NCBI RefSeq assembly: GCF_026213295.1
Contig: NC_079419.1
Coordinates: 24,575,818-24,639,817 of the forward strand
Source: Gadus chalcogrammus
Lineage: Eukaryota; Chordata; Actinopteri; Gadiformes; Gadidae
DNA: 64,000 nucleotides
Reading direction: 5' to 3'
Of this stretch, positions 53,391 to 64,000 are shown one piece after another; position 1 is the stretch's first letter; each line of letters starts with the position of its first letter. The notes under the pieces are model-generated. The model did not search any database, had not been told where the DNA came from, and saw only the letters and a list, made by a program, of their open reading frames with translations. Position numbers and translations under genes: made by a program.

Positions 53391-54910
53391 ATTAAAATTA
53401 ACCACGTCCCGTCGTCCCGGGGACGTAATTAATTCTCATCGGGAGGATCAATATTCTCTCTCGGGTCGACAGAGAGAAAATTCGAAGAGAATTTTGTGGG
53501 CACTGAATTAATTTTTCTGTTTAAGTTTTCAAGACTTTCTGCAAACCCGAACGGAAGGGAGGGGGAGGGGGAAAGAAGTGTTGAGGATGAAATGGTTGGA
53601 TTGAACATTCATTCACTGCGACTCCCGGCCGCCACGTCTCCCGTAGTGCCGCGGCACCCTGCGGCCCGGGCACCGTAACCTTGGGCACTGCGACCACTCC
53701 CGCGACTCCCGCCATGCCCCGTGAACGAATGAATGAATGGCCCGGGAACCACGGGCACCGCGGCCCGGGCAACAGGTAGCCTATCACCCCAATTTTTTTT
53801 TAAAAGTTTACAATCCCCCCCCAAAAAATGGAATAATGTTCCCAGCGCCCCCCTAGGTTGTGCGAACACCCCCCGGTACCGCCCCCGTTGAGAAACCATG
53901 GTTTAATGCGACTGCATCACCTTCTCATACATATTCAGCAGCTCGCGGATTTCACTTTCTCTTCAGTTTAACTGCTCATGATGATATCCAGGGCCGTAGC
54001 ATCGAATTCTGGGCCCTGTATACAAGAGGTACTGATGACCCTCCCCCCGAAATCCCCCTACGCAGAATTGTTCAAAAGACATAATTTATTTATTTTTTAT
54101 TCCCATGAGGTACACAACTGTGTACCTCATACCCGCAGTCCGACGGCCCTGATGATATCGCTGCGTTGTCTCTGTGGAGGAAGTGTACACCTCTACCCAA
54201 AACCATTCTAGTCAGTAGGTTTCGTTCATATCTCCATTTTTTATTTTTGCAGACTAGTTTTCATTTTATTGGAGGTTAGAAATTATGAATAATTAGGGGC
54301 GCGGGTTCTTGAGTGACAGCTAGCCGCTGACTCTGACCTCGACTCGGAGGCTAGTTTTCAGGATTATCTCCGTCAAAAGAAACAACTAATGAGGTACGCG
54401 CTAATTCGGTTTATGTCACCTAGATGGGCGCATCCCCCCCCCCCAACGTCAGATCAATGCTCTGTTGTTGGTTAGAGGAAATGAGGCGGAGTCAAACGAT
54501 GACAAAATGGCGACGCTCATAAGCCAAGAGAATTGGATGCAGTTGAAATAACTGAGGTCTGCCCGGATGCTACATCCATATTATATACGTACTATCTATG
54601 CTCCTCCTGCAAGCGTGGTTTCTAAACGGGTGAAGTCGGACTGGAGGTCTCGCCTAGCTAATGACACTAAATGGTGGAATACTGGCAGAAGGTCACGTTC
54701 TGTGACTGTGGGTGGTGGTTGTTATCTTGAAGCTAAACAAATCTAGTCTGGACATAAATTAATTATTTTATCAAAATAATGTATTGTATTTGTATTATAT
54801 TATCAGTAAGTAACAACTCAAAATGTAAAAAAAGATTCTTGGGAAGATTTGGGACGATTCGGGACGCTTCAAAATGTTTTTCGGGACGTTTCCGGGACGG
54901 TAGTGAATCA
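53384..54910. mobile_element. caggggttaaaatt-family hAT, inverted and truncated
   Basis: The left side (attaaaattaaccacgtccc, ggggacgtaattaattc, gacagagagaaaattcg) is the complement of the right part of 45838-47942. About 54150-54220 matches its centre, and 54835-54905 (cgggacgtttccgggacgg) its left end. The outermost end beyond cgggacggtagtgaa is replaced by a short ca run. 53540-53890 (c/g-rich, accgcggcccggg) has no counterpart and may be an insertion. Confidence 0.65.
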
Positions 54911-55101
54911 CACACACACACACACCCACATGTGGCGCTCACACGGTCGTAGCTCATTGTCTCATTGGCGGGCCAAATTCTCTGGGCTGGCAAGGCAGAC
55001 AAAGGGGAGGTGGCATCTCCCCTTATGACGACATACGGGGAAAATTCTAAAACGGCACGTTTGATCTTCGTTTTTTCGAAGGCGGAGCAGAATGCCTAGT
55101 G

Positions 55102-55488
55102 CAGGGGTGCCCAACCTTTTTTGACCCAAGATCTACTTTTCAAGTAGCCAACCTCCCGAGATCTACCAGCAAACCTACCTTCAAGCCGGGGGGGGGGGGG
55201 GGGGGGGTAGAGAACAATTGTTGACGGGGGGGGGTTGTATCGTGAACCTAGCTTGTTTCCCCTCAGCCATGCCAACGTTTAGGAGTGTGTAACTACTGTT
55301 GACGGCTTTCAACTGCTGTTAACAGCACATGCGCTACCGCGCGTATATGTCCCGCGCAAATTTAATTTCATAAAAAATAAATAATAATAATAAAAATCTT
55401 TTTTTTTTTTTCTTCAAACCCTCGCGATCGACTTGGGATCTGTCGGCGATCTACTGGTAGACCGCGATCGACTGGTTGGTCACCCCTG
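55102..55488. mobile_element. hAT MITE (caggggtgcccaac family), 387 bp
   Basis: Starts caggggtgcccaac; ends ggttggtcacccctg. Perfect duplication GCCTAGTG (55094-55101, 55489-55496). Contains a G run at 55187-55207 and the related motifs agatctacc/gatctactgg. Confidence 0.95.
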
Positions 55489-55552
55489 GCCTAGTGCTTG
55501 TTTTGCACCCAACGCAATTTCTAGCTACTGGGGGAGCATAGGTAGGCTAGGG

Positions 55553-56505
55553 CAGGGGTTTTCAAAGTGTGAGAGAGTGAGCCCCCCCTCAGAGAAAAAA
55601 ATTCAGCTGAGCCCCCCCCCCCCCCAAAAAAAAAATGTTCTAAAGACCTGTGTTTTGAAAGCTATCTTAATTATTTTACACATTTTAAACATCTCTGATC
55701 ATAATTTTAAAACATTTGAAACATATTTTTTAAACATTTGAAACATATTTTTTAAACATTTTAAACATATTTCTGAAACATTAAAACATCTTTGTGCGTT
55801 TTTAAACACATTTCTTAACACAATTTAACAACTTTATCAAAGCATGTTTTAGCTTAACCTTTTTTAAATACATTTGAACATCTTAATCTGTGTAAACTGC
55901 CAGTTTACACAGATTCATTCAGAGTCGAATCAGATCTGCTTTTTCAGTCCAGAGATTCGACTATTCGGCGGGGTTTGTTTACCGGCGTTGCTATGGGGAC
56001 CTAAATTATTATAAGCAACTGAAAACGATGCCGGTTTGAAACTAAAACTGATTCTAAAAAAAGTATAAATGCTATCAAAATTCCGTTTCCATAGTATTGA
56101 AAATACAAGTGTGTAGATTTGTTCAATGGATTGAACGATGGTAAACGGTAGAAAAATGAATGAGTTACGATGTCTAGAAGTAGGTGTATCAGAATGGGCT
56201 GACGTCTTCAATGAAAACAGCTGAAAACGAAGCGGTATGAAACTAAAACTGTGATTCTGAAGAAATTTTAAATGATATCGAAATTCTGTTTAGATATTAT
56301 TGAAGATACAAGTGTGTCGATTTGTTAAATGGTTTGCACGAAGATAAAAGGTTGAAAATCGATTTTAGTTAGGTTATTTCTACAGTTGAAGTACGATTGA
56401 TGATTTGAATCATCGACTTTCAGGTTTTTCTTCGGGTTTATTTTTTTCTCACGTCGCGCCCCCCCCTGAAGAACTCTGGCGCGCCCCACAGTTTGAAAAC
56501 CACTG
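55553..56505. mobile_element. hAT MITE (caggggttttcaaa family), 953 bp
   Basis: Starts caggggttttcaaagtg; ends cacagtttgaaaaccactg. Perfect duplication GGCTAGGG (55545-55552, 56506-56513). A short tandem of aaacatattttttaaacatt lies at 55690-55800. A 30-bp piece at 55968-55997 matches the tagggttgccg MITE core. Confidence 0.95.
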
Positions 56506-56574
56506 GGCTAGGGGAACTCATATTAATTTTAGAAAACCTCAGAAAGTGAAATTTTCAGCAATCTTTTTTTCAAG

Positions 56575-56785
56575 TCCTTGACAGACTACAAAGACCCTGA
56601 CAGATCATTAAGACCCTGACAGATCATTAAGACCCTGACTGACCCTGACTGACCGTTGTGTCCCTGACAGACAATTAGGACCCTGACCGACCATTGTGAC
56701 CCTGACAGACCATTGTGACCCAGACTGGCCATGGTGACCCTGAAGACCAATGAGACCTTGACAGACCATTGTGATTCTGACGTCC
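56575..56785. repeat. gaccctgacagaccattgt minisatellite
   Basis: About ten degenerate units of 18-20 bp. Starts with gacagactacaaagaccctg and ends ccattgtgattctgacg. Related to 51990-52140, which lies outside the intervening hATs. Confidence 0.85.
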
Positions 56786-58441
56786 TTCATAAATCTGGGT
56801 GGACATGCCCACTTGTGAGGTCACTATGGCCCAGGAAAGGAATGACTGGTACGGCTTGTACCAGGTCATCACACCCACACTTGGTGGCATGACATGAGCT
56901 CTTTAAGATGTTTTTAGTTGGACTACGATTGACAACCCGCTCACCTTGGGTCTGGGGATGGACAAACTAACTTTCATGATCGTACATCAAAAGGCCGAGG
57001 AGTTATGCTTCTTCAAAGTTTTCAACTGATCACATTACCGCCAGAATGACCTAAACAGCAAAAATTGCTATGCCACTTATTATGAAACTCTCTGCAGCTA
57101 TAGAGGCTGACTACATATTTACATTGAATAGAAATTACACAGATTTGCCCAATGGTGCCCAAACTTTCAACAAGCATATCTGGTGACCTCATTGACTTAA
57201 GGACATGGTGGTGAACAAATCTGCCTCAAGAACCTATGACTTCTGTCTGGATAGTTTGTAAATATAAGTTTATGAGTACTTTTGAGTTTTAACCAGTGCA
57301 TGGAGGTTCCTTTTTTAAGCCAAAACAACATTTTTGTTGCATGACTTTGAAAAATGAAAAATATTCTTTAAAGTGACAATTTTGTATTGCATTCAAACGA
57401 ATAGTGCTTGCTTTTTAAAATGGACGTTGCAACCTGGTTGCAACTACGGTAGGCGGTATGCGCCAAGCAGCTATGACAACATGTCATCCAATACTACCTC
57501 ATCGAGTTTTCTTTAGAGTGAGGAGCGTAATTACAAACTACATTGAATCATAAGTATGAGCATGGAGTAATTACTCCCCGAGCAAGATAGTTAAATATGT
57601 TTCCATGTTTATATCATTTATTATTATTACTATTTTTTAACATTAATATGTCATAGTCTAACCTTTAGCATCAGTTAACAACCTGACACTCAACAAACAC
57701 AAATCTTTTACTAGCACTTACATTTCTCTACATCGCATGAATTATATGTAATAATAAATCAATAAATTAGTAATTAATTAGTAGTGATAAACATTGTCAG
57801 AGATCATTAGGTGATTCAACGGTAGGGAGAGGAAGAGCGGGAGGGCAGAGAGGCAGTGGGCATGAAATGCAACCCTTATTCAATCAAACATAGCTGAGGC
57901 TGTTAAGGCTTTTAACTATATGTGTTCTAGTGTTATGCTGCCTATGTAATGAATTACAGACCAAGCAATGAGAGAAGCTTGTCATTAAGACCTTTTCATT
58001 GACTTACCTTTCGAGAAGAAAGCAGGCAACCTCAGCGTCCTTTTGAAAATCGTAATCCTTCATTATCTCCTTAAACCTTGGAAAAGCTACCGCAATGTTT
58101 ACCCTCGTCTTTTGAATTCACCGGTTACGTTGCCTATTATTATTTTTTTGCTTTTTTGGCGACGAGGATTCCTTCTCCTCTGGCAGACATTATTATGATC
58201 ATGCATTATGAACGAAAGTGCAGTGCAGTCTTTCAAATTTGCTGGGCCAGTGACAAGCGTGTCTCGCTGAGCTCCTTCTACGTTTCAGTCATGCTGACTT
58301 TGAGCGAAGACGTGTTTAGCCTGCTAGTACCACGTGCTGTCTGTCCCTCTCGGCCATTGTTGTTTTTCATAGACTGGCACAACATGGATGCCTCCATAGG
58401 ACTTCACCGTAAGTAATATACAAGAAATTCTTCGCTCAGAA

Positions 58442-59652
58442 CAGGGCTCTACACTAACTTTTTTTTTCAGGAGCACTCGTGCCCCTAAGTTAAAAAATTT
58501 AGGAGCACAGGGGAAAAAAATGGGGGCACAATAGGTTTTTGTTTAGAACATTTATTAGCGTGCAGAAATTGCACACACCAACAGCAACAACTTACTAAAG
58601 CAAAATTAAGACAAATAAATAGACAAGATTACATTTATGCTACACAAAACCGCACCAATTTCGGCTTCCACCGTACCAGGGTTATTGGGCTGGGTGCGAT
58701 TTATATAGAAATCGGGACAGCGAGAATGCCTAGTGGACTCGATGTGTTTCACCACAGCATCGCGTTTCAGATTAGGGTTCCCTGTTATAAACGGAGAGGA
58801 GCTTGCCATTGCCAATGGGGCTTCCTTACAAAATGTACAGAACATTTTCATGTTCTTCGCATCATAAGCTAGCCACCCGAAATCCTTCAACGAGTCGGGA
58901 GTTGAATTTGGAGGCTTTATCGACTACAGTAACAGCATTAACTTTCTCCACGCAGTCTATTCATAATATTGTAATGACCACGGAAGAGGCAGTGAATGAA
59001 GTATTGATTAGACAGCGATTTAGATACCTAATAAACCGTGGAACACACAAGACTGGTAACCATAGCAACGTAGGTAAACAAACCCCGCTAAACCCTCCCG
59101 TAGCGCCTCCCACGCTACGGCCAGCCGGAGGCGCACAGAGCTTTTGGCCGTGAAATTATGTATACAATACAATTATATTATATACTATTCTATATAGAGC
59201 TCGGGGAGTCGCAAACGGCAACAATCACTTTCTCCTCCATTCTGCGGTTCACCCCGGACTGCACTGCAGGGAACGGTTGGCCGGTTGAAAACTGATTGGC
59301 TGTTACGTTACGCACGTCACTCAGTGGCCACGCTGTTGAACGCTGATTGGCTGTCATCACGCGAATGTCGCGGCAAAGTTTAAATATTTCAACTCGAGCA
59401 AAAGTGGCGTGCTGCAAATCCACCTGAAATCCACGTGAACGCGCTCGCCCGTGCCGGGCAAAAGTGTCGCGCTACAAATGGAATCGTTGCTTTGTATGGA
59501 ATCGTTTCGTCCCTTTGCGTTTGGTGTGAACGCACAGTATAGTACGCTGTGGAGTTGTCACTCGCACGCACGCTCCTGTTTTGTTTTTCTCGTTCGCACG
59601 CCGAAATATTCGCTCGCAAATGCGAGTGAAATGGGCGCACTGTAGAGCCCTG
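58442..59652 (-). mobile_element. hAT element (cagggctctacac family), 1.2 kb
   Basis: Starts cagggctctacactaac; ends actgtagagccctg. Perfect duplication GCTCAGAA (58434-58441, 59653-59660). Minus-strand zinc-finger exon at 58606-58890. A module at 59052-59153 equals the inverted core of the tagggttgccg MITE. Confidence 0.93.
58606..58890 (-). pseudogene. TTF/BED-type zinc-finger start of a hAT transposase
   Basis: The minus strand reads MKDFGWLAYDAKNMKMFCTF then CKEAPLAMASSSPFITGNPN and LKRDAVVKHIESTRHSRC. W-L, FCTFCK, F-x-G and H-x4-H spacing are those of the zinc finger preceding hAT transposases of the ZNF862/ZMYM6-like kind. The frame ends at 58606 with no RNase H-like core, so the element is non-autonomous. 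Confidence 0.7.
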
Positions 59653-60609
59653 GCTCAGAAGGATAAATCAAACTATTGGTAGCGGTGATTTTACACCAAT
59701 GACATATTTGTGAATGAAGACTTTGATTTTAGCTAATACATTACTTAAAATGCTACAGTGTCCCTTTAATAAATAATAAAATATATGTATTTTCAGGCAA
59801 AATGTCTGGGGCGGGCCTTGATTTGTCCCAGAGTCTTATCTTAACCACATATACACAAATATGATTTTAAAATATGTTAAAAAAAATATGTAATTAATCT
59901 AATTAACGTAGGCTTATTTAAATATCAACTTATGTGCATTGCTGCAGCTATGTCTCACGAGGTAACAAAGCTGTCATCAAGGTTAAACACTTTAACTATG
60001 GTCCAAAAAGGGGGGGGGTTTGGGACATACTACATTTAGAGTGCCTTGTAAGCATTTCTCTTAGTCCATTTCAATTTAAGTCTATTTAAATCATTGTAAA
60101 AGGTGTTTGGAAAGCATTGCTTTAGCCTACTTTTCCATAATTTCAGTGACAACTTTCAGTTGAAGAAATCCAATACCATTAGTTTTGGCAGAATTTAAAG
60201 TGTAAGTCTGGTGAAAATTTAACCCAGGGTCTTTTTCGGCATGAAAGCAGATAAAATACACCCTCCAGACACTTTCTTTCGTTTATCAACCAGTATAGAA
60301 CTTGCCCGGAGCAATGCTAACAGCCCAAATGGCTTACATTGCATTGGCTAGAGGCAGTGCGTGAACGTGTCCAAATTGGCATTTTTTATCTACTAATATT
60401 GCTCAAAATAGCGCCAAACCTCTGCTGTAGCATTATTAGGGTCCCTACACATAAAACGAAGCATCAACAACTTAGTTAGCGTACCGGAAGTTTATTTAAA
60501 AAGACTGTTTTACAAGTCTGTGCCTTACCGGTAGGTCCATGTTTACAGGAAGTCCATACAAGTCTTATACCGAATGCACCGGAGTTCAGTAGTTTATTCC
60601 AAGCTCTCG

Positions 60610-60830
60610 ACAGCCCAAGTAAATGGCTACCGTAAATAATATATTAGAGGCGCCAACAAATGTAACAAAAATATTTTGTCCGTAACTTACATATGCAACT
60701 CCTTCCATTTCCTTTCAACACTCGCTAGATATTGTCACAAAGAGCCAAGTATCAAGAGGGGAGATTGTTGAGTACAATTTGTTGTCGCCTCTATTATATT
60801 ATTTACGGTAGCCATTTACTTGGGAGTGCG
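60610..60830. repeat. Inverted repeat, about 50-bp arms
   Basis: The left arm has cccaagtaaatggctaccgt and aaataatat-attagaggcg. The right arm has cgcctctattatattattta and acggtagccatttacttggg. Spacer about 120 bp. Probably a TIR or foldback element. Confidence 0.85.
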
Positions 60831-61101
60831 CAGTGATTAGTTTTTTCCAGCCGTTGTGGCGATGCTGGATTGTTTGCTGGAATTACACTTTAATGTTAAA
60901 AATATTGATAAATGAATGTGACTGTGCACTGTTGATTTTATATGATGATTGGAAAATTACTAAAAAGCTCCTTCCACTGCACAGATTAGGTTTGTTGATA
61001 GATGAATTCGAACCATTAACAACGTCCAAATGTGTGTTGTTTGAAGTGATTTTCGTTCAGACATGCATATGCTTAAAGTCCTTCTCCACTTCTTTCATTA
61101 G

Positions 61102-61258
61102 GATGAGGTCCATGAGCGGGATGGACTCACAGACTTCCTGCTGACTAAGTTAAAGGAGCTGGTGCAGACGATTCCCACATTGAAGCTCATTCTGTCCAGT
61201 GCTGCCTTAGATATCCAAGTCTTCACACGCTACTTCACCTCATGCCAAGTCATCAATG
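61102..61258 (+). CDS. ythdc2: ythdc2 exon 7 (DEVH box)
   Basis: The acceptor cttctttcattag precedes 61102 and the donor caatg|gtaatact follows 61258. Phase 0 from exon 6; it reads DEVHERDGLTDFLLTKLKEL then VQTIPTLKLILSSAALDIQV and FTRYFTSCQVIN. DEVH is helicase motif II (Walker B) and SSAAL occupies motif III. Close match to vertebrate YTHDC2. 157 bp, ends phase 1. The remaining helicase, ankyrin, OB-fold and YTH exons lie beyond the window. Confidence 0.95.
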
Positions 61259-63276
61259 GTAATACTCTTCAACAATATCTTTATCTTGAGCATGTTGTAA
61301 TGTTTAGCTTGTTTGTCATTCTTAAATGCCATACTTATCTCGTATCTTGATAGAGTAGAGTCTAACATTTGATTATATTATATCTAGTTTTAACCTTAAC
61401 CTCTAAATGGCTTGGCCAAGTATTGGATTGACAGATGCAAACAAGCAGTGTTGTTCAAGTTCACTCTTCCGAAGAGCTTGCTCAAAGTTCAGTTCACACA
61501 GATTAAACTGGAGTAGTTCACGTTCATAGTTCACAATTAGAATTTTGAACTGTTTTTTGCAGAACCTTCTCCTAGCCATTCACCCCAGCTCCCAAATCAT
61601 TGCCACTGCCCCCTGCCAACGCTTAATTAATTAATGTTTAATGCTTTAGCATGGCAAGGCAAAGGCATATTGGGTAGGCACACAGGTAATCAGTCGTTGT
61701 TCAGGCAAACAATCCGGCAGGGAGAAGGCAAAGGCCTAGTCAACAGGCAGGCATCAGGAATCAGGAGCCGTGGATAAAAAAAAAAAAGCTTGTGCGATTT
61801 TCAAAAGTTTTTGTAACGTAATGATAGGCTATATTTTGCATGGATTGATTTGTTTTAATATGTACGAAGCTGGTGTTTTAACAAACTACTAACAATTTCA
61901 ACAATTTGAATATTAAAATATTTACCAATGGAGAAGTATTAAAGAGGAACTGAACTGAAATTTGAAGTTTAGTTGATATAACAGTTGTATTGTCTGCATC
62001 CTCATTGGTACAATAACTAAAAATGCCTGAACTTGCTAAAAGGGATTAAATTGTACGGTGAAAGGTGTGAAAGTATTACAGGGCGCCTCTATGTTGGATT
62101 TCAACAATCAGCTACGTCACTGGCATGGTATACCTACTCCTACTCTGAGGCTCGCTGAAATGGCTACGGAAAAGCAAACAACCAGGTCTGCATTCCCCCT
62201 GGCTGCATTAATGAATTATACAGGGCTAAGGCTGCTGGGGTCATCATACATTTCCACAGGCTACCTTTGAATAGGAAACCAGCCCTTAATACATGGCTGG
62301 CAGCCTTAAAACTGACTAACCCTCCGATGTCAATCAGCCCCTTTCATGTCAGTCTCCACAAGCTTGCACTCCGACCATAAAGTGTGTAAACTATTACTGA
62401 CGTTATCACAGATCTATGTTTCCAAGCTGCTAATGAAACCACGGCGGGTCTTTAAACAGAAGTTCCACAAATGTCCCTTTCTACTCACCCTGTTGTTCGC
62501 CGATTGCTGATGCAGAGGGAGTTAAACTCGAAGAAGTAGTTTCATAGTAAGATGTATCTTACTATGAATGTGCAATATCTATCTGTGCATATCCACCAAC
62601 ATCCACCAGAAAGTAAACCTTTAACATCCACCTAAAGTAAACGTGACACTCGTGAATCCGCCTCGCATCTATGCTCATCCGCGGCTGTATCTCCAAAAGT
62701 GCATCTAACATGTCTTCAAGGTCCCGTCCACCCGGAGCCGATTTTTTTGTGAAACCATTTCTTTAATACGTCCATGGTCCCAGGGTATTTTCAAATAAAA
62801 CCAGACCTATGCGGTTTCGTGTTAGGATTTGTGTGGACGCCTGAAGCGACGTTAGAGTTGCGTTGAAAGTTACAGGTTTTTTGTTGTATTTTTGTAGCTT
62901 TAAATACAGCCCCTTGGTCAATTTAATTACTTACTGTGCATTAAAAAGTATTTCTACTCAATCTAAAAGGTTAAACAACTACTATCTCCTCCTCGACTTC
63001 GAATGTTTTTATGCATCGCACAGGCTGGATGCGCGCAGGCTTGATGCGCTCCACTTATTTTTGTGGAGAACCAGCGCCTTGAATATGTAGGTACTACAGC
63101 ATTTGTACAGCTCGTTGCGTTTCCGCAATGAGTCCGTCTTTAAGGAGATATTCCTGAAACTCATCAAAGGATATCAGCGGGGGAATGATCGTTTTCGCCT
63201 TGTTACTTTTGCTATGGTGGCGCGCATAGACGCGCGGCTCGGAGCTTCTCCGGCTGGTGCCTTCTCTAGTTTATTA
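61259..63276 (+). other. ythdc2 intron 7, part without recognisable genes
   Basis: No host exon seen. 61930-62280 (ttaaagaggaactgaactga start) looks like a dispersed repeat; its open frame 62058-62270 has no family resemblance. An A run is at 61776-61787. Nothing else recognised. Confidence 0.6.
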
Positions 63277-64000
63277 ATGTACAGTTTTATTTATGTCTTA
63301 GTTTTAGTTTTAATATCGGTAGACAATTGCTCTGCACACACCTACAGCAGACACGACTTGCTAGGGATCGGTACACACAGTGAAAGGGCCGTCTCAGCTG
63401 AGTACCTAGGCGAACACAGAATACCCGAAGACATCGCCCGGATACCGGGTGACAGTTGGTTCATGGTCCCGGATCTGAAGCGCAAGCGACGAAGAAGGGA
63501 TCGTAAGCAACGACAGGGCCGCAGGGGAGGACTGTTAGCGAGGATGAAGAGATGCCCTGACAAACCAGCATTGCCGAGTATTTTCCTCTCCAACGTTAGA
63601 TCAATTGCTATCAAGATGGACGAACTGAGACTGCGGGTTGCAATTAACAACATCGTGAAGGATAGCTGTGTGCTTATTTTCACGGAACTCTGGCTCCAGG
63701 TGTCCATTGCCGACTCTGCGGTAGCATTGGAGGGACGTACAGCTCACCGAGCTGATAGAACTAAGGCTAGTGGGAAACATCACGGTGGCGGCTTACTAAT
63801 TTTCACTAAAGACAGCTGGAGCTCCAACACTGGAACTGTGAGTAGCCACTGTTCCCCGGAGTTGGAATATATCACAGTTAAATGCCGGCCTACATACCCC
63901 CCGAGGGAATTCAATGCCGTGCTGATCACAGCTGTTTACATTCCTCCCGACGCTGATGCGAACATAGCACTAGCTCAGCTACATGACGTCATCAGTAAAC
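63277..64000 (+). CDS. LINE ORF with APE endonuclease, open to window edge
   Basis: Uninterrupted frame from ATG 63277 to the right edge (241 codons), so the protein is partial. N terminus MYSFIYVLVLVLISVDNC is hydrophobic. A basic stretch KRKRRRRDRKQRQGRRGG follows. The endonuclease then begins: IFLSNVRSIAIKMDELRLRV, CVLIFTELWLQ (the usual FTETWL), HHGGGLLIFT, SPELEYITVKCRP and TAVYIPPDADAN. These are the N, E and strand motifs of the LINE endonuclease fold; GDFN and the RT should follow outside the window. No stops, so this may be the youngest LINE here. Clade not determined. Same strand as ythdc2. Confidence 0.85.
   Translation, partial: MYSFIYVLVLVLISVDNCSAHTYSRHDLLGIGTHSERAVSAEYLGEHRIPEDIARIPGDSWFMVPDLKRKRRRRDRKQRQGRRGGLLARMKRCPDKPALPSIFLSNVRSIAIKMDELRLRVAINNIVKDSCVLIFTELWLQVSIADSAVALEGRTAHRADRTKASGKHHGGGLLIFTKDSWSSNTGTVSSHCSPELEYITVKCRPTYPPREFNAVLITAVYIPPDADANIALAQLHDVISK

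Larger units (their letters stand above)
57372..59765 (+). mobile_element. TTAA-target element, copy 2, split by a hAT
   Basis: Left TTAA at 57368-57371 and right TTAA at 59766-59769. The right end gctacagtgtccct is the inverted form of the family end. The body matches 39155-40051 in order, and the hAT 58442-59652 lies inside it. Confidence 0.7.
48708..61101 (+). other. ythdc2 intron 6 (12.4 kb)
   Basis: Two TTAA elements (48755-50443, 57372-59765), hAT MITEs (52798-53260, 55102-55488, 55553-56505, 58442-59652) and minisatellites. Little is recognisable in 50448-50720, 51665-51985, 54230-54830 and 56790-57370. A dispersed-repeat-like stretch is at 60190-60480 and an inverted repeat at 60610-60830. 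Confidence 0.85.

Noticed and set aside
53521..53899. GC-rich ORFs in 53.5-53.9 kb
   Set aside because: Open frames on both strands come from high GC and lack of stops. No domain or splice support.
59451..59645. ORF at the right end of hAT 58442-59652
   Set aside because: It runs into the terminal inverted repeat and matches no transposase part.

Overview
This window is vertebrate nuclear DNA, almost certainly from a ray-finned (teleost) fish. It holds one recognisable host gene, the 5' part of a ythdc2 orthologue on the + strand. The rest is a dense, heavily nested set of transposable elements: L2-like and RTE-like LINEs, Tc1, pogo, piggyBac, Harbinger-type, TTAA-target (Kolobok/piggyBac-like) and many hAT elements. 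There are no operons, rRNA genes or CRISPR arrays. The species cannot be fixed from sequence reading alone.

Layout. 1-10.5 kb is upstream flank. It has a pogo-like element split by a minus-strand LINE, small hAT and Harbinger MITEs, and a composite hAT-like element with zinc-finger remnants and a large palindrome. From 10510 to 61258 seven coding exons of ythdc2 are spaced over about 51 kb, with only 1075 bp coding: 10510-10672, 10760-10850, 18988-19181, 37157-37356, 43081-43247, 48605-48707 and 61102-61258. Splice phases agree across all six junctions. The reading frame runs from the segment before the R3H domain through R3H, Walker A (GETGSGKTTQ), motif Ia and the DEVH box. The gene continues beyond the right edge.

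Introns. Intron 1 is 87 bp. Introns 2-6 are 5.4-18 kb and are made largely of transposons. Intron 2: hAT nested in hAT; an L2-like LINE broken by a hAT MITE and a Tc1. Intron 3: a tRNA-headed repeat split by a BED-finger element, two tandem 1.14-kb hAT copies, a degraded piggyBac, a Cys-rich pseudogene fragment, repeats carrying YY1-like motifs, and a 41-bp minisatellite. Intron 4: a hAT with an hATC remnant, a TTAA element and a five-part nest inside one hAT. Intron 5: a P2X7-C-like ORF whose last codons are split by a hAT. Intron 6: a TTAA element with a 34-residue-repeat ORF, and several hAT MITEs with perfect 8-bp target duplications. Intron 7 ends in a LINE ORF that is open to the window edge.

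How it fits together: the transposon genes are mostly broken (frameshifts, stops, lost catalytic residues), and nothing suggests they cooperate. The structure most likely to matter functionally is the arrangement of inverted and direct repeats around ythdc2 exons, which could affect splicing, circular-RNA formation or deletion risk.
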